From Natrialba chahannaoensis JCM 10990 (GTDB lineage: Archaea; Halobacteriota; Halobacteria; Halobacteriales; Natrialbaceae): a stretch of DNA of 36,765 nt. Shown piece after piece: positions 1-7,365 of the stretch. The stretch's first letter is position 1. Every line of letters begins with the position of its first letter. The stretch spans positions 402-37,166 of the forward strand of contig NZ_AOIN01000040.1 in NCBI RefSeq assembly GCF_000337135.1, given 5' to 3'. The translations under genes were made by a program, and so were the position numbers. Under the pieces are notes generated by a model. That model saw nothing but the letters and a program-made list of their open reading frames with translations, was not told the origin of the DNA and made no database searches.

Positions 1-69
1 ATAAGCCCGCCTGCGTATTGGTGAGTACTGGAGTGGGAGACCCTCTGGGAGAGCCGATTCGCCGCCCCT
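1..69 (+). rRNA. rrf: 5S ribosomal RNA, 3' part (5' end lies outside the window)
   Basis: The first 69 bases read as the 3' two thirds of a haloarchaeal 5S rRNA. The blocks GATAAGCCC-like, GGTGAGTACTGGAGTG and CCTCTGGGAGA are followed by the closing TTCGCCGCC. The order 5S, terminator, tRNA-Cys is the usual 3' end of a haloarchaeal rRNA operon. The 5' end is missing, presumably because assembly stopped in a repeated rRNA operon. Confidence 0.9.
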
Positions 70-92
70 ACTCATACTTCAACTTATACTTA

Positions 93-126
93 CGCCCTGC
101 AGAGCCATCGCTCTGCGGGGCGTTTT
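93..126 (+). terminator. Hairpin with T-run behind the 5S gene
   Basis: A 12-bp stem (93-104 with 111-122, one G-T pair) closes a 6-nt loop and is followed directly by TTTT at 123-126. It sits 24 nt after the 5S 3' end, so it is a likely terminator or processing hairpin of the rRNA operon. tRNA-Cys starts 76 nt further on and may have its own promoter. Confidence 0.7.
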
Positions 127-202
127 GCATGTATGCAGTCAGCGGATCACGGCTACGCCGTACCGCTATGCTTAAACGAACGCAGTAACAACAATCAGTT
201 GC

Positions 203-278
203 GCCAAGGTGGCAGAGTCCGGCCGAACGCAGCGGCCTGCAGAGCCGCCTACCGCCGGTTCAAATCCGGCCCTTGGCT
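203..278 (+). tRNA. trnC: tRNA-Cys (anticodon GCA)
   Basis: All four arms fold. The acceptor GCCAAGG (203-209) pairs with CCTTGGC (271-277), with T278 as discriminator. The anticodon stem GCGGC/GCCGC encloses the loop with GCA. The T arm is GCCGG-TTCAAAT-CCGGC. CCA is not encoded. tRNA-Cys directly behind 5S rRNA is the standard haloarchaeal arrangement. Confidence 0.95.
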
Positions 279-421
279 TATACCAAATCCCTTACAATCC
301 AACTGGGTTGTGGGATTCATCGACCGCACAACGCGGTTGATGAGTACTTTTCCAACACTCAAACATGTAGTAATCATCAATCGTGTACTGTGATAGCGAC
401 GGCTAACGGTGGTGTCGCGGC

Positions 422-739
422 ATGAGCCGCTCCTACAAGGGTACTCCGCTTGACGGCACCGTCCAGAACATCACCGAGCGTCCCGATCTCAAGAAGCAAG
501 CCGAGCAGGTTGAGTACGCTACCGAACCGGAACCCGTCGGTGGGGAACGCACTGAGGGCGTTCCGGAAATTGGTGACGACCAAGACGTCGAGCGGCCGAA
601 TGTCGACGGTCAAACATTGTCAAGGTATCGTCGCTCTGGCGGTCTCGGCACACGACTTGCCGAACTCGCTGTTCGGCACTCCAACTGCGAGGATCTCGAC
701 CACTACGCCGAAGCGCTGCTCGAGGAGGTGTCCAACTGA
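422..739 (+). CDS. Small acidic hypothetical protein, possibly a decayed gene
   Basis: A 105-residue reading frame rich in Glu and Asp, with no motif I recognise. The last 30 residues (RLAELAVRHSNCEDLDHYAE and on) look like a genuine helical segment. The stop at 737-739 overlaps the start of an open stretch in another frame that continues with a plausible protein sequence (766-954). The two could be one ancestral gene split by a frameshift near 737. It lies in the decayed zone between tRNA-Cys and tRNA-Lys and may not be expressed. Confidence 0.35.
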   Translation: MSRSYKGTPLDGTVQNITERPDLKKQAEQVEYATEPEPVGGERTEGVPEIGDDQDVERPNVDGQTLSRYRRSGGLGTRLAELAVRHSNCEDLDHYAEALLEEVSN

Positions 740-765
740 TCGGCGATCGGTCGGCTGGCATCGAC

Positions 766-954
766 GTGATCGAGCGCTACAAGAATCAGTACGACCGTAA
801 GATTACGTACGAGCCGCGGTCGGACGGCCGTGTCGAGAAGACCGAGTACGAATGGAGTAGTGCTGACCGGTGGCGCTTCGTCGGGTCCGAGACTCTCGAG
901 GATGTCGACCTCGAGGCCGTGACCGGCGCGACGAACAGTCAGACCGGGCCGTAA
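766..954 (+). pseudogene. Fragment of a hypothetical gene, copy A of a duplicated segment
   Basis: This is 62 codons with a convincing protein pattern (IERYKNQYDRKITYEPRSDG, then EYEWSSADRWRFVG). The same frame is open back to about 721, suggesting an upstream part lost by frameshift. Bases 838-954 are nearly identical to 1675-1776 (copy B). The main difference is a 15-bp block (901-915) bounded by CTCGAG at 895-900 and 910-915, which copy B lacks. That is the signature of slippage between two short direct repeats. An Orc1-like fragment follows at 1018-1055. I do not recognise the family. Confidence 0.5.
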
Positions 955-1017
955 CGGACCGGCTCCTTTTCTACTCGATTTCGAGCGATCAGCCCTCAAC
1001 GAGGTGGACACCTCCCG

Positions 1018-1055
1018 GACCTAGATGTCCTCGGTGACCTCTACGAGGTTGAACC
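1018..1055 (+). pseudogene. Tiny relic resembling an Orc1/Cdc6-type ATPase segment
   Basis: Read from 1018 the bases encode DLDVLGDLYEVE. This resembles the segment between Walker B and the sensor region of haloarchaeal Orc1-type ATPases, and corresponds to NFLGDLLEVE in the larger relic at 1866-2779. No other part of such a gene is visible beside it. Its position just after copy A mirrors copy B followed by the larger relic. The match is short, so this is an inference. Confidence 0.35.
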
Positions 1056-1109
1056 AATCAATTTTATAAAATACTGATAATGGGTTCTATCCGCAACTGC
1101 TTGCGTGTG

Positions 1110-1498
1110 TTAGTAGTGTCTGAACTTTACGTTCACGTCCGAATCTGATTCACTTGAGACCACTTTGTCAAGCTCGTCAAATCTGATGAACACATACTCA
1201 TTCGGGTCACTGTTTGGATAGCCATTGACACGTCCTTCGAGAGTCCAGACGCCGTCGTTTCATCCAGTGTGAGGGTCCTGCCATCAGATATTACATCAAT
1301 ACCGCTCCCTTCAAACTCTACAGTGAACGAACCGTAACCTGTTATGGAGAGTGATCCATCAGCTGAAGAGGGCGTTGCATCAGATTCTGAAGCTGATGCT
1401 GACCCACCAATGGTAGCTACACCACCGAGGGCAACTGCTGTTGCCGCCGTTCCCTTTTTAAGCACGTTACGCCGAGTCGGCTGGGTGTCTTCCGACAT
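1110..1498 (-). pseudogene. Tat-exported small secreted protein with a one-base frameshift
   Basis: The start at 1498 opens a Tat signal peptide: TRRNVLKKG, then a hydrophobic Ala/Gly/Val stretch to about residue 35. A Ser/Asp-rich mature part follows, with a beta-type domain (SITGYGSFTVEFEGSGIDVI). After LTLDE the annotated frame turns into unlikely sequence, but the neighbouring frame continues smoothly as NDGVWTLEGRVNGYPNSDPN and ends at a stop at 1110-1112 after DVNVKFRHY. The switch falls at the run TTT, 1258-1260 (AAA on the coding strand). Adding one A restores a single protein of about 129 residues. It is either a recent mutation or a sequencing error. The gene is AT-richer than its surroundings. 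Function unknown. Confidence 0.7.
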
Positions 1499-1524
1499 AT
1501 GCAGTTAGTGAATATACATGATTG

Positions 1525-1533
1525 CTATTAATT
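1525..1533 (-). promoter_or_regulatory. A/T box for the Tat-exported protein
   Basis: The minus-strand sequence AATTAATAG is centred about 30 nt upstream of the ATG at 1498. This is the spacing expected for an archaeal TATA box of a leaderless or near-leaderless transcript. Confidence 0.45.
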
Positions 1534-1674
1534 CTTTTCTAGGAAACCAAATAATAACTACGGAAGTAAAGGACTAGATGAGTGTTTGCCTATTTTAACA
1601 CCTATTCAGTTGATGCTCAACTATCGACTACTGGTGCGATTGATCACGGATATAGTGATGTCTCAAGTCTCGAA

Positions 1675-1776
1675 AAGGCCGAGTACGAATGGAGTAGTGC
1701 TGACCGGTGGCGCTTCGTTGGGTCCGAGATTCTCGAGGCCGTGACCGGTGCGACGAACAGTCAGACCGGACTGTAG
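1675..1776 (+). pseudogene. Copy B of the duplicated gene fragment
   Basis: Near-identical to 838-954 apart from the missing 15-bp block between CTCGAG repeats and a few substitutions. It encodes EYEWSSADRWRFVG and the same ending, VTGATNSQTG. The open frame extends back to 1582, but 1582-1674 shows no similarity to the matching part of copy A, so the similarity starts abruptly at about 1675. Copies A and B enclose the frameshifted Tat protein, and an Orc1 relic starts 90 bp downstream. Confidence 0.55.
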
Positions 1777-1865
1777 AACTCCTTCCCTTTCTGGCGTACT
1801 CTGTCGGAACTGTTTCGAAATGACCCCCGTCAGCCCTTTTATATCACCCATTGAAACAGTCACGT

Positions 1866-2779
1866 ATGATTCAAGATCGGTGGGTCTTCGACGACGAATA
1901 CCAGACCACGATCCTCCACCGGAACGAGGAACTCCAGTCACGTTCGCGACTCCTCGAGCCGTCGACTCACGGCTGTCGCGCAGAGGTCGTCCTCATCTAC
2001 GGCCCTTCTGGTGTCGGGAAGACAGCAACCACTTGTTGACTGCTTCGCGATCTCTACCAGCGGGCGAGCGACCAGTCGGTTGGCATCGAGTGCTCGGAGG
2101 CGACGCCACACGAAATCGTGTACAAGCACCCGGGCACTGGGACCGTCCACCAGAACCAGTCTCGTAGCGCGCTCCTTGAGCAGCCTGACGTGGTTCCGGA
2201 GCTCAATTTCCTCGGCGACCTCCTTGAGGTGGAGATGGCTCGGTGATCGCGATTGCCTACCAGCAAGTCGAGTGGCTTGCCCGACTCAGCGACGACGTTG
2301 AGCCAAACTTCGCTGCGGATGCACAACTCGAGTTCCGCAAGTACGACGAAGCCGAACTTGTGGATATTCTTGAGCCGAGAATCGACCGCGGCCTGATTGG
2401 ACAGCCAGCAACGACCGAGCAACTCGAGTAGATCGCCGACGAGACTGGTGGGGTGGCTCGCTGGGCAATCCAGTCGGTGCTGGCCGCTGCGGAGTTGGCC
2501 GAGGAATGCAACCATGACCGGTTCCGAGAGCAGGATGTCTGCGATTCGTTCGAACGTGCGGCTCACAAGATCCGGCAGGCGAATCTACGCAGTCTGCCCG
2601 TTGTGCACGGTCGGATGTGCGAGTTAGTGCGTCTGGTGGGGCCGGTTACAGGTGAGGGGAGGAAAGCGGCCTATCGCGAGCACCAGGTGGCTGTTTTCGT
2701 GAGACAGAATCGGAGTCCAGTCACCTGGCGTCAGGCCTGGAATAGTGACCTGCTATCGAACGGACTGTGTCGATTTTGA
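1866..2779 (+). pseudogene. Degenerate Orc1/Cdc6-type AAA+ replication initiator
   Basis: Three stretches line up with one haloarchaeal Orc1/Cdc6-like ATPase. From the ATG at 1866 come VFDDEYQ and a Walker A motif GPSGVGKT. A TGA at 2037-2039 interrupts the frame, which then resumes as LLRDLYQRASDQSVGIECSE. After a second TGA at 2244-2246 the frame shifts and continues as VIAIAYQQVEWLARLSDD. A TAG at 2429-2431 interrupts, and the same frame resumes as IADETGGVARWAIQSVLAAA through 2779. These are the sensor and lid parts of the AAA+ domain and the start of the winged helix. The Walker B DEAD-like motif is missing. In life such proteins bind origins, often on plasmids or integrated elements. 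With at least two stops, a frameshift and a deletion this copy is dead. The chromosomal origin gene it resembles is unlikely to be here. Confidence 0.8.
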
Positions 2780-2796
2780 GTGGCCTTGTCGTGACC

Positions 2797-2863
2797 TTTC
2801 CCTGCGTTCGAATCGCGCTGGTTCCGTTACCTGTTGCTCACGGATTTGTTCGTGACAGGGAAA
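2797..2863. repeat. 8-bp inverted repeat ending exactly at the tRNA-Lys 3' end
   Basis: TTTCCCTG (2797-2804) is matched in inverted orientation by CAGGGAAA (2856-2863), whose outer edge touches the last base of tRNA-Lys (2864). The arms are separated by 51 nt, too far for a simple terminator. It could be a chance match or the scar of an element inserted at the tRNA 3' end. Confidence 0.3.
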
Positions 2864-2937
<74 letters not shown>

Positions 2938-3042
2938 CGTGTATTCCACTATTGGTGAGTAGTGGTTAAACGTTTCTTTCTTCGGTGCCGGACGACGGGC
3001 TATGAGTCGATATTAGAACGCTGAAACTCAAGCACCCGCTCG

Positions 3043-3750
3043 TTACTCGAGATACGATTCAAGTGCGGCCGTGACGATTTCACCGGGACCGACGCCGTCG
3101 AGAGAGGCTTGTCGCCGGAGGTCGCGGTAGCTAGCTGGCGAGAGCGTGAGTTCGAGGCGACCGAGTTGGGAGCCGTGTGTGGCGAGTGCGTTTTCGATCG
3201 AGGTGCCGTCGTTGACGGCGCTCGCGATGCTGCGGACATCGCGGACGGTGAGATCGTCGTCGATGGCGGCCCAGGCGAGGAGGAGTCGGGCCTCGCCGCC
3301 GACGCGGGCGATGTGTTTGGCGGCAGTGGGGGCGATCTGTCCGAGTGCGACCTGTTTGCGCACGGATCGGGGGAGGTCGTGAACGCGAGCCCACTTCCGG
3401 ATGAACGAAACGGTGACGTCGTCGCCGGCTCGTTCGGCGGCAGCTTTGTACGATCCTTCGCCGCGAACCAGTGCTGCGCAGGCAGCGGCCCCGCGGAGCA
3501 TGTAGAGGTGGTCGTCGTCGCTGGCACCCGTTGCGAACTGTGCGACGGTCTCTGCGGCGTCCTGAAGGCTGTCCGGATCGTCCGGATCAAACTGCACAGC
3601 CCGGGTCGCGTGCTGGCCGGTGACGGATTCGTCACCGCGGATAACTGGCGCGCCGACGGGGGATTCCCGATCGGTCGGAATCGACCGGCTGCGATCACGC
3701 TCGTCACGGCGGTGTCCACGAGACGTGTCGCCGGGACCGGGATCTGTCAT
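3043..3750 (-). CDS. Conserved haloarchaeal protein with a ParB-like helix-turn-helix region (DUF7119-like)
   Basis: A 235-residue soluble protein with an Arg/Asp-rich disordered N-terminus (about 1-50), then a conserved core. The core contains YMLRGAAACAALVRGEGSYK and a block like ParB/KorB DNA-binding helices (VTVSFIRKWARVHDLP, then LGQIAPTAAKHIARVGG). The C-terminal part (about 195-235, LSPASYRDLRRQASLDGVGP) looks like a ribbon-helix-helix or small helical tail. I recall this as the haloarchaeal DUF7119 family; no function is established. The HTH-like pattern suggests DNA binding or a regulatory role. It is convergent to nothing and lies just downstream of the small gene at 3814-3957 on the same strand. 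Confidence 0.85.
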   Translation of the reverse strand: MTDPGPGDTSRGHRRDERDRSRSIPTDRESPVGAPVIRGDESVTGQHATRAVQFDPDDPDSLQDAAETVAQFATGASDDDHLYMLRGAAACAALVRGEGSYKAAAERAGDDVTVSFIRKWARVHDLPRSVRKQVALGQIAPTAAKHIARVGGEARLLLAWAAIDDDLTVRDVRSIASAVNDGTSIENALATHGSQLGRLELTLSPASYRDLRRQASLDGVGPGEIVTAALESYLE

Positions 3751-3813
3751 GAGTTAGTGCCGTGTATGTCCTTGAACGCTAAAAGTGTCGCTACCTCACA
3801 GACCGGAGCTCGT

Positions 3814-3957
3814 TCACCCGTCATCCTCGCGCTGTTCGGCGAGGTGTTCCCAGATTTCGGTGCAGCCTGCACCTTCCTCGATGTCATCCAGGTGGGCATC
3901 GTCTCGCTCTTCGTCCTGTTCGATTGACTCCGGACTCCGTTCTGCCGCATTCGTCAT
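3814..3957 (-). CDS. Small acidic conserved protein, 47 residues
   Basis: A 47-residue frame from ATG at 3957 to TGA at 3814-3816 starts MTNAAERSPESIEQDEERDD and ends with GAGCTEIWEHLAEQRE and a short acidic tail. The composition (a third Asp+Glu) is typically halophilic. The GAGCTEIWEHL block resembles a small conserved protein I remember from haloarchaea, but I cannot name it. A CTTATGC box at 3981-3988 lies about 27 nt upstream of the ATG, supporting expression. The single Cys could coordinate a metal or form a disulfide; this is speculation. Confidence 0.7.
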   Translation of the reverse strand: MTNAAERSPESIEQDEERDDAHLDDIEEGAGCTEIWEHLAEQREDDG

Positions 3958-3980
3958 ACCCACCAGTACGAACGCGGTCC

Positions 3981-3988
3981 GCATAAGT
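3981..3988 (-). promoter_or_regulatory. A/T box for the 47-residue gene
   Basis: ACTTATGC on the minus strand lies 24-31 nt upstream of the ATG at 3957, the position of a TATA box for a leaderless haloarchaeal mRNA. It would also drive the DUF7119-like gene downstream. Confidence 0.5.
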
Positions 3989-4171
3989 AGCCTCTCGCAA
4001 GCAAGCGATACCCGTACTCTCCCCTAGCGGGGATTATTGCCGCTGTCTGATTCGGTGAAAATCCCGAAATTACGACCACGTGCTGCGGTTTCCTCGACAA
4101 ACTCCGTCATCGGCGATGCACAACGTTGCGACCAGCGATGCACAGAGGGTCACCGAGCACATAGTCCGCCT

Positions 4172-4501
4172 ATGACCATCGCACTGCGAACGCTCGACGA
4201 TGGGGCCTGGATCAGCGTCAACGACTCTCGAGAGGTCGGTGTGAGCGACATCTGGACGCTTCCTGGGCACGAGTTCTGCAACTGTGAGACCCCGCATGTG
4301 CTGCTCGAGGCGTTTTCCGGTGTCGATCTTCGCGGTGTCGACACACACGTCATCGCGGACGCTGTCGGGATGTGCATCGACTGTGGAACGCGCGACGGCA
4401 TCGACTCACTCGTGGTCGGTCGAATCGTCGACGGCGAATTCAAACGCTACGAACCAGGGTCGGTACAGAGACCGTCTGTCGCTGCGTCTGGTGACCGATA
4501 A
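4172..4501 (+). CDS. Hypothetical protein with Cys pairs (possible metal site)
   Basis: A 109-residue protein starting MTIALRTLDDGAWISVNDSR. The frame is open upstream to 4037, but 4037-4171 lacks protein-like character and the ATG at 4172 gives the natural N-terminus. It carries CNC (in HEFCNCETPH) and CIDC (in GMCIDCGTRD), separated by about 35 residues, which together could bind zinc or an iron-sulfur cluster. The rest looks like a small alpha/beta domain ending in a disordered tail. Family not recognised. It stands alone upstream of the reductase gene, with its own intergenic region on both sides. Confidence 0.65.
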   Translation: MTIALRTLDDGAWISVNDSREVGVSDIWTLPGHEFCNCETPHVLLEAFSGVDLRGVDTHVIADAVGMCIDCGTRDGIDSLVVGRIVDGEFKRYEPGSVQRPSVAASGDR

Positions 4502-4608
4502 TTCTATTCGCTGGCGTCCCAACCATTGGTTCGTGTTCACATTCCTCTTCTCTGGCAAGATGTTCCGCAACCAGTGAGAGGCGGCCGGGTCTGACGCGAC
4601 ACACGGGC

Positions 4609-4616
4609 GTATATGG
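4609..4616 (+). promoter_or_regulatory. TATA box that fixes the reductase start
   Basis: GTATATGG is centred 27 nt upstream of the ATG at 4640. An alternative ATG at 4613 lies inside this box, so a leaderless transcript starting at about 4640 excludes it. This is the reason for choosing 4640 as the start of the reductase. Confidence 0.65.
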
Positions 4617-4639
4617 CCCTCTCTCTATCTAGTGAGCAA

Positions 4640-6415
4640 ATGCCTACTGACGTCGAGGAGTGGAAGGACGAAATCTACGGCACAGACATTCGAGACCACA
4701 TCGAGCGGTTCGCCGAGGACGGCTGGGAGTCGATCCCGGACGACGAGAAGGACGCCTGGTTCGAGCGGTTCAAGTGGTACGGTCTGTACCACCAGCGGGC
4801 CGGACAGGAGTCGTACTTCATGATGCGGATTGGGCCGCCGGGTGGCGTGCTTGAGCCAGGCCAGTTCCGCCGAATCGTCGAGATCGCAGACGAGTACGCC
4901 CGTGGCCCGGTCTCGAACCCCGAGTTCGGCAACGGCTGGCTCGACGTGACGACGCGTCAGGCGATCCAGTTGCACTGGATTCGAATCGAGGACGTACCGG
5001 ACATCTTCGAGGCACTCGAGGACGTCGGGCTCTCGACGGTCCAGGCCTGCGGTGACTCCTGGCGAAACATCGTCGGCTGTCCGGTCGCCGGGAAGGACAA
5101 GCACGAGCACGTCGATGCTGCCGCGCTCGCGGACGATCTTCATGACACGTTCAAGAAAAACGAAGCGCACTCGAACCTGCCGCGTAAGTGGAAGGTCTCC
5201 GTCACGGGCTGTGACGAGGGCTGTGGTCAGGGCGATATCAACGATCTGGCGTTCGAGCCTGCGGAGAAGGTGATAGATGGTGAAACCGTCACGGGATACA
5301 ACGTCCGCGTTGGTGGCGGACTGGCGCGCAACGAGCCGCGGTTCGCGAAGAATATTGACGTCTTCGTGACGCCGGAACGGGCCGTCGAGGTCGCCGGAGG
5401 AATCTCCGCGCTCTTCCGTGATCACGGAGACCGGGAAAACCGCTACAACGCGCGTATCAAGTTCCTCGTCGACGAGTGGGGGCCAGAGAAGCTTCGTGAC
5501 GTCCTTCAGGAGGAGTACATCGACTTCAAACTCGAGACGGCAGGCGAAGACCTGCGCCATTCCTACAGCTACAACGCTGGCGACGCGGACGGGAAGCACG
5601 ATCACGTTGGCGTTTACGAGCAGGACGACGGGAACAACTACATCGGATTGAACGTCCTCATGGGCCGCCTCGGAATCGACGACGGCTACGAAATCGCCGA
5701 CGCAGCCGAGGAGCACGCCTCCGGTGAGGTTCGTTTGACCCAGCGCCAGAACATCATCCTGACGGACGTGCAGGACGACAAAGTCGACGCGCTGCTCGAC
5801 AACCCAGTCTTCGACGAGTACAGCCCGGATCCCCACCCGTTCCAGCGCGGGTCGATCGCCTGTACTGGCAGCGAGTTCTGTTCGCTCTCGATCGTCGAGA
5901 CGAAGAACCGACAGGTGCGTTTCTCGCGCTGGCTGGTCGACAACGTCTCGCTTCCTGAAGGCGTCGAGGATTTCCACATCCATCTCTCGGGCTGTACGGC
6001 ATCCTGTGCCCAGCCTCAGATCGCGGATGTCTCCCTGCGTGGCATGAAGACCCGCAAGGACGGCGAACCGGTCGAGGCGCTCGACATCGGCCTCGGTGGT
6101 GGCCTCGGCGAGAATCCGCAGTTTGCCTCCTGGGTATCAGACCGCGTGCCGGCCGACGAAGTGCCGGGTGCGATCGAGAATCTGCTCGCCAACTTCGACG
6201 ACGCGCGTGAAGACGGCGAGAGCTTCCGTGAGTTCGTTGCTGCCCGCGACGACGAGGAACTTGCCGACCTCATCGAGCCCGAGGAGACGAGCTACGAGGA
6301 TCCGTTTATGCACAACACCAAGCAGACCTGGTACCCGTACGCGGAGGAAGACGGACTCGACGACAGTCCTGCGCCTGCCCGCGCGGACGGGACGCCGATC
6401 CCATCCGACGACTGA
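4640..6415 (+). CDS. nirA: Ferredoxin-dependent nitrite/sulfite reductase
   Basis: A 591-residue cytoplasmic siroheme enzyme reducing nitrite to ammonia (or sulfite to sulfide) with ferredoxin electrons. It has the two-fold repeat of the family: an N-terminal ferrodoxin-like half (YHQRAGQESYFMMRIGPPGG, about 50-70), a first siroheme domain (GDSWRNIVGCPVAGKD and VTGCDEGCGQGDIND), then a second copy. The 4Fe-4S/siroheme ligands are Cys408 and Cys414 (CTGSEFC) with Cys452 and Cys456 (GCTASCAQ), the classical CX5C and CX3C pattern. Length fits haloarchaeal NirA. No nitrate reductase, transporter or sulfate genes lie nearby, so context does not decide between nitrite and sulfite; similarity to haloarchaeal assimilatory NirA favours nitrite. 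Confidence 0.9.
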   Translation: MPTDVEEWKDEIYGTDIRDHIERFAEDGWESIPDDEKDAWFERFKWYGLYHQRAGQESYFMMRIGPPGGVLEPGQFRRIVEIADEYARGPVSNPEFGNGWLDVTTRQAIQLHWIRIEDVPDIFEALEDVGLSTVQACGDSWRNIVGCPVAGKDKHEHVDAAALADDLHDTFKKNEAHSNLPRKWKVSVTGCDEGCGQGDINDLAFEPAEKVIDGETVTGYNVRVGGGLARNEPRFAKNIDVFVTPERAVEVAGGISALFRDHGDRENRYNARIKFLVDEWGPEKLRDVLQEEYIDFKLETAGEDLRHSYSYNAGDADGKHDHVGVYEQDDGNNYIGLNVLMGRLGIDDGYEIADAAEEHASGEVRLTQRQNIILTDVQDDKVDALLDNPVFDEYSPDPHPFQRGSIACTGSEFCSLSIVETKNRQVRFSRWLVDNVSLPEGVEDFHIHLSGCTASCAQPQIADVSLRGMKTRKDGEPVEALDIGLGGGLGENPQFASWVSDRVPADEVPGAIENLLANFDDAREDGESFREFVAARDDEELADLIEPEETSYEDPFMHNTKQTWYPYAEEDGLDDSPAPARADGTPIPSDD

Positions 6416-6585
6416 GTCTTGGGTACTGCCCACGTCTGCTACTTGCTCCCCTCGTCGGTACCCACCCTCGGCATCCGCGGTGAACAACTGCTCGTATATT
6501 CTCACAGAACGCGACTGAGTCCGTTGTATACACAGACTGCCAGCTGTTGGAAGTCCCTAAGTGCCCGTAGCGCGAGGCCCTAGCC

Positions 6586-6867
6586 ATGTCCGACCGACTG
6601 ATGCGGGTCAACGCCTACACCACGCTCGACTACGTCGAGGCGTCAGCGAAAGGCCACGAGTTCGAGTTCGACTCTGTTGCCGTCCTCAACGCCACGACCG
6701 ACCGCGAGGAGCCCGACTGCGTCCGCCTCCAGTTCGAACTCGACAACGCCACCGAGCAACACCTCCCCAAGCACATGGAGGAACTCGAGTTAACGCCGGA
6801 TCAGGCGCGCGAGCTTGCGGGGGAACTCGAGACGTATGCGGATCGTGTCGATGCGGAGGCAGAGTGA
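6586..6867 (+). CDS. DUF6360-like small haloarchaeal protein
   Basis: A 93-residue acidic protein beginning MSDRLMRVNAYTTLDYVEAS and ending with a helix, TPDQARELAGELETYADRVD. I recognise the pattern as a haloarchaea-specific family (I recall it as DUF6360). It has no known function and no visible catalytic or membrane features. A weak CCTAAG box lies at 6556-6561, about 27 nt upstream of the ATG. It stands as a single gene between the reductase and the AT-rich island. Confidence 0.8.
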   Translation: MSDRLMRVNAYTTLDYVEASAKGHEFEFDSVAVLNATTDREEPDCVRLQFELDNATEQHLPKHMEELELTPDQARELAGELETYADRVDAEAE

Positions 6868-6926
6868 GCCAGATCGCCACGTGATCGTTGTGTAGTGGTG
6901 GCGAAACGGGGTCGTTGACTAGCCTG

Positions 6927-7355
6927 CTACTCGATGTCGATATCGATAGTGTACGTATTTGTATTAGTTGCCATGGATGAGACGTTGAGTATGTAGCTAT
7001 CGGGTTCCGCAGCTGTCATTGACACTGTTTCGCCGTCGCCCTGCGTCTCAGAGCGGTCGAGAATTGATCCGTCTTGACGACGGAGTATGAGGGAGAGTGG
7101 GCCGTCATCGTATGTGTACTGCAGTGACGCTGTTACTGTCTCTCCCTCATCGAGGTCGATGCTGAAATAGTGGTCTCCATCTTCCTCGATCGAAAAGTCA
7201 CCGTATGTGTATCCTTGTAGTGGGTCAGGGTTCTCGAGAGACGTATTACTAGGGGTAACGAACTCTTCGACAGGTTCTTCGTGGCCCTGATTGCAGCCTA
7301 TCAGGAGTAGTGTTCCACACACACTGATCGTCTGCAGGTATGTTCGCCGTTGCAT
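6927..7355 (-). CDS. Exported lipoprotein with a PPC-like beta domain
   Basis: A 142-residue protein. Residues 1-22 form a signal sequence with a lipobox LLIGC, so Cys21 is the likely lipidated residue. The mature part carries a bacterial pre-peptidase C-terminal (PPC)-like beta sandwich: YTYGDFSIEEDGDHYFSIDL, then GETVTASLQYTYDDGPLSL, then a closing Asn/Thr-rich strand (NTYTIDIDIE). PPC domains usually sit at the end of secreted proteases; here the domain is a separate protein encoded 10 bp behind a protease gene, so the two probably work together at the cell surface. The gene is AT-richer than most of the window and looks acquired together with its neighbour. Confidence 0.75.
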   Translation of the reverse strand: MQRRTYLQTISVCGTLLLIGCNQGHEEPVEEFVTPSNTSLENPDPLQGYTYGDFSIEEDGDHYFSIDLDEGETVTASLQYTYDDGPLSLILRRQDGSILDRSETQGDGETVSMTAAEPDSYILNVSSMATNTNTYTIDIDIE

Positions 7356-7365
7356 ACACTACTAT

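Noticed and set aside
450-800. A 116-residue plus-strand frame in the accessory zone
   Set aside because: Its Arg/Ser/Thr-rich composition is a frame shadow; the +2 frame (422-739) and 766-954 look more like real protein.
2037-2246. Programmed frameshift or readthrough in the Orc1 relic
   Set aside because: Two TGAs, a TAG, a frameshift and a missing Walker B motif point to simple decay, not recoding.
2801-2828. A TTCGAAT-containing stretch resembling a tRNA T-arm, possibly an attachment-site copy
   Set aside because: The putative stem has a mismatch, there is no acceptor match to tRNA-Lys or tRNA-Cys, and no integrase gene is seen.
3747-3950. A 67-residue minus-strand frame overlapping the small gene 3814-3957
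   Set aside because: The frame lacks protein-like pattern and its A/T box would be inside. The 47-residue frame has an acidic, family-like sequence and a box at the right distance.
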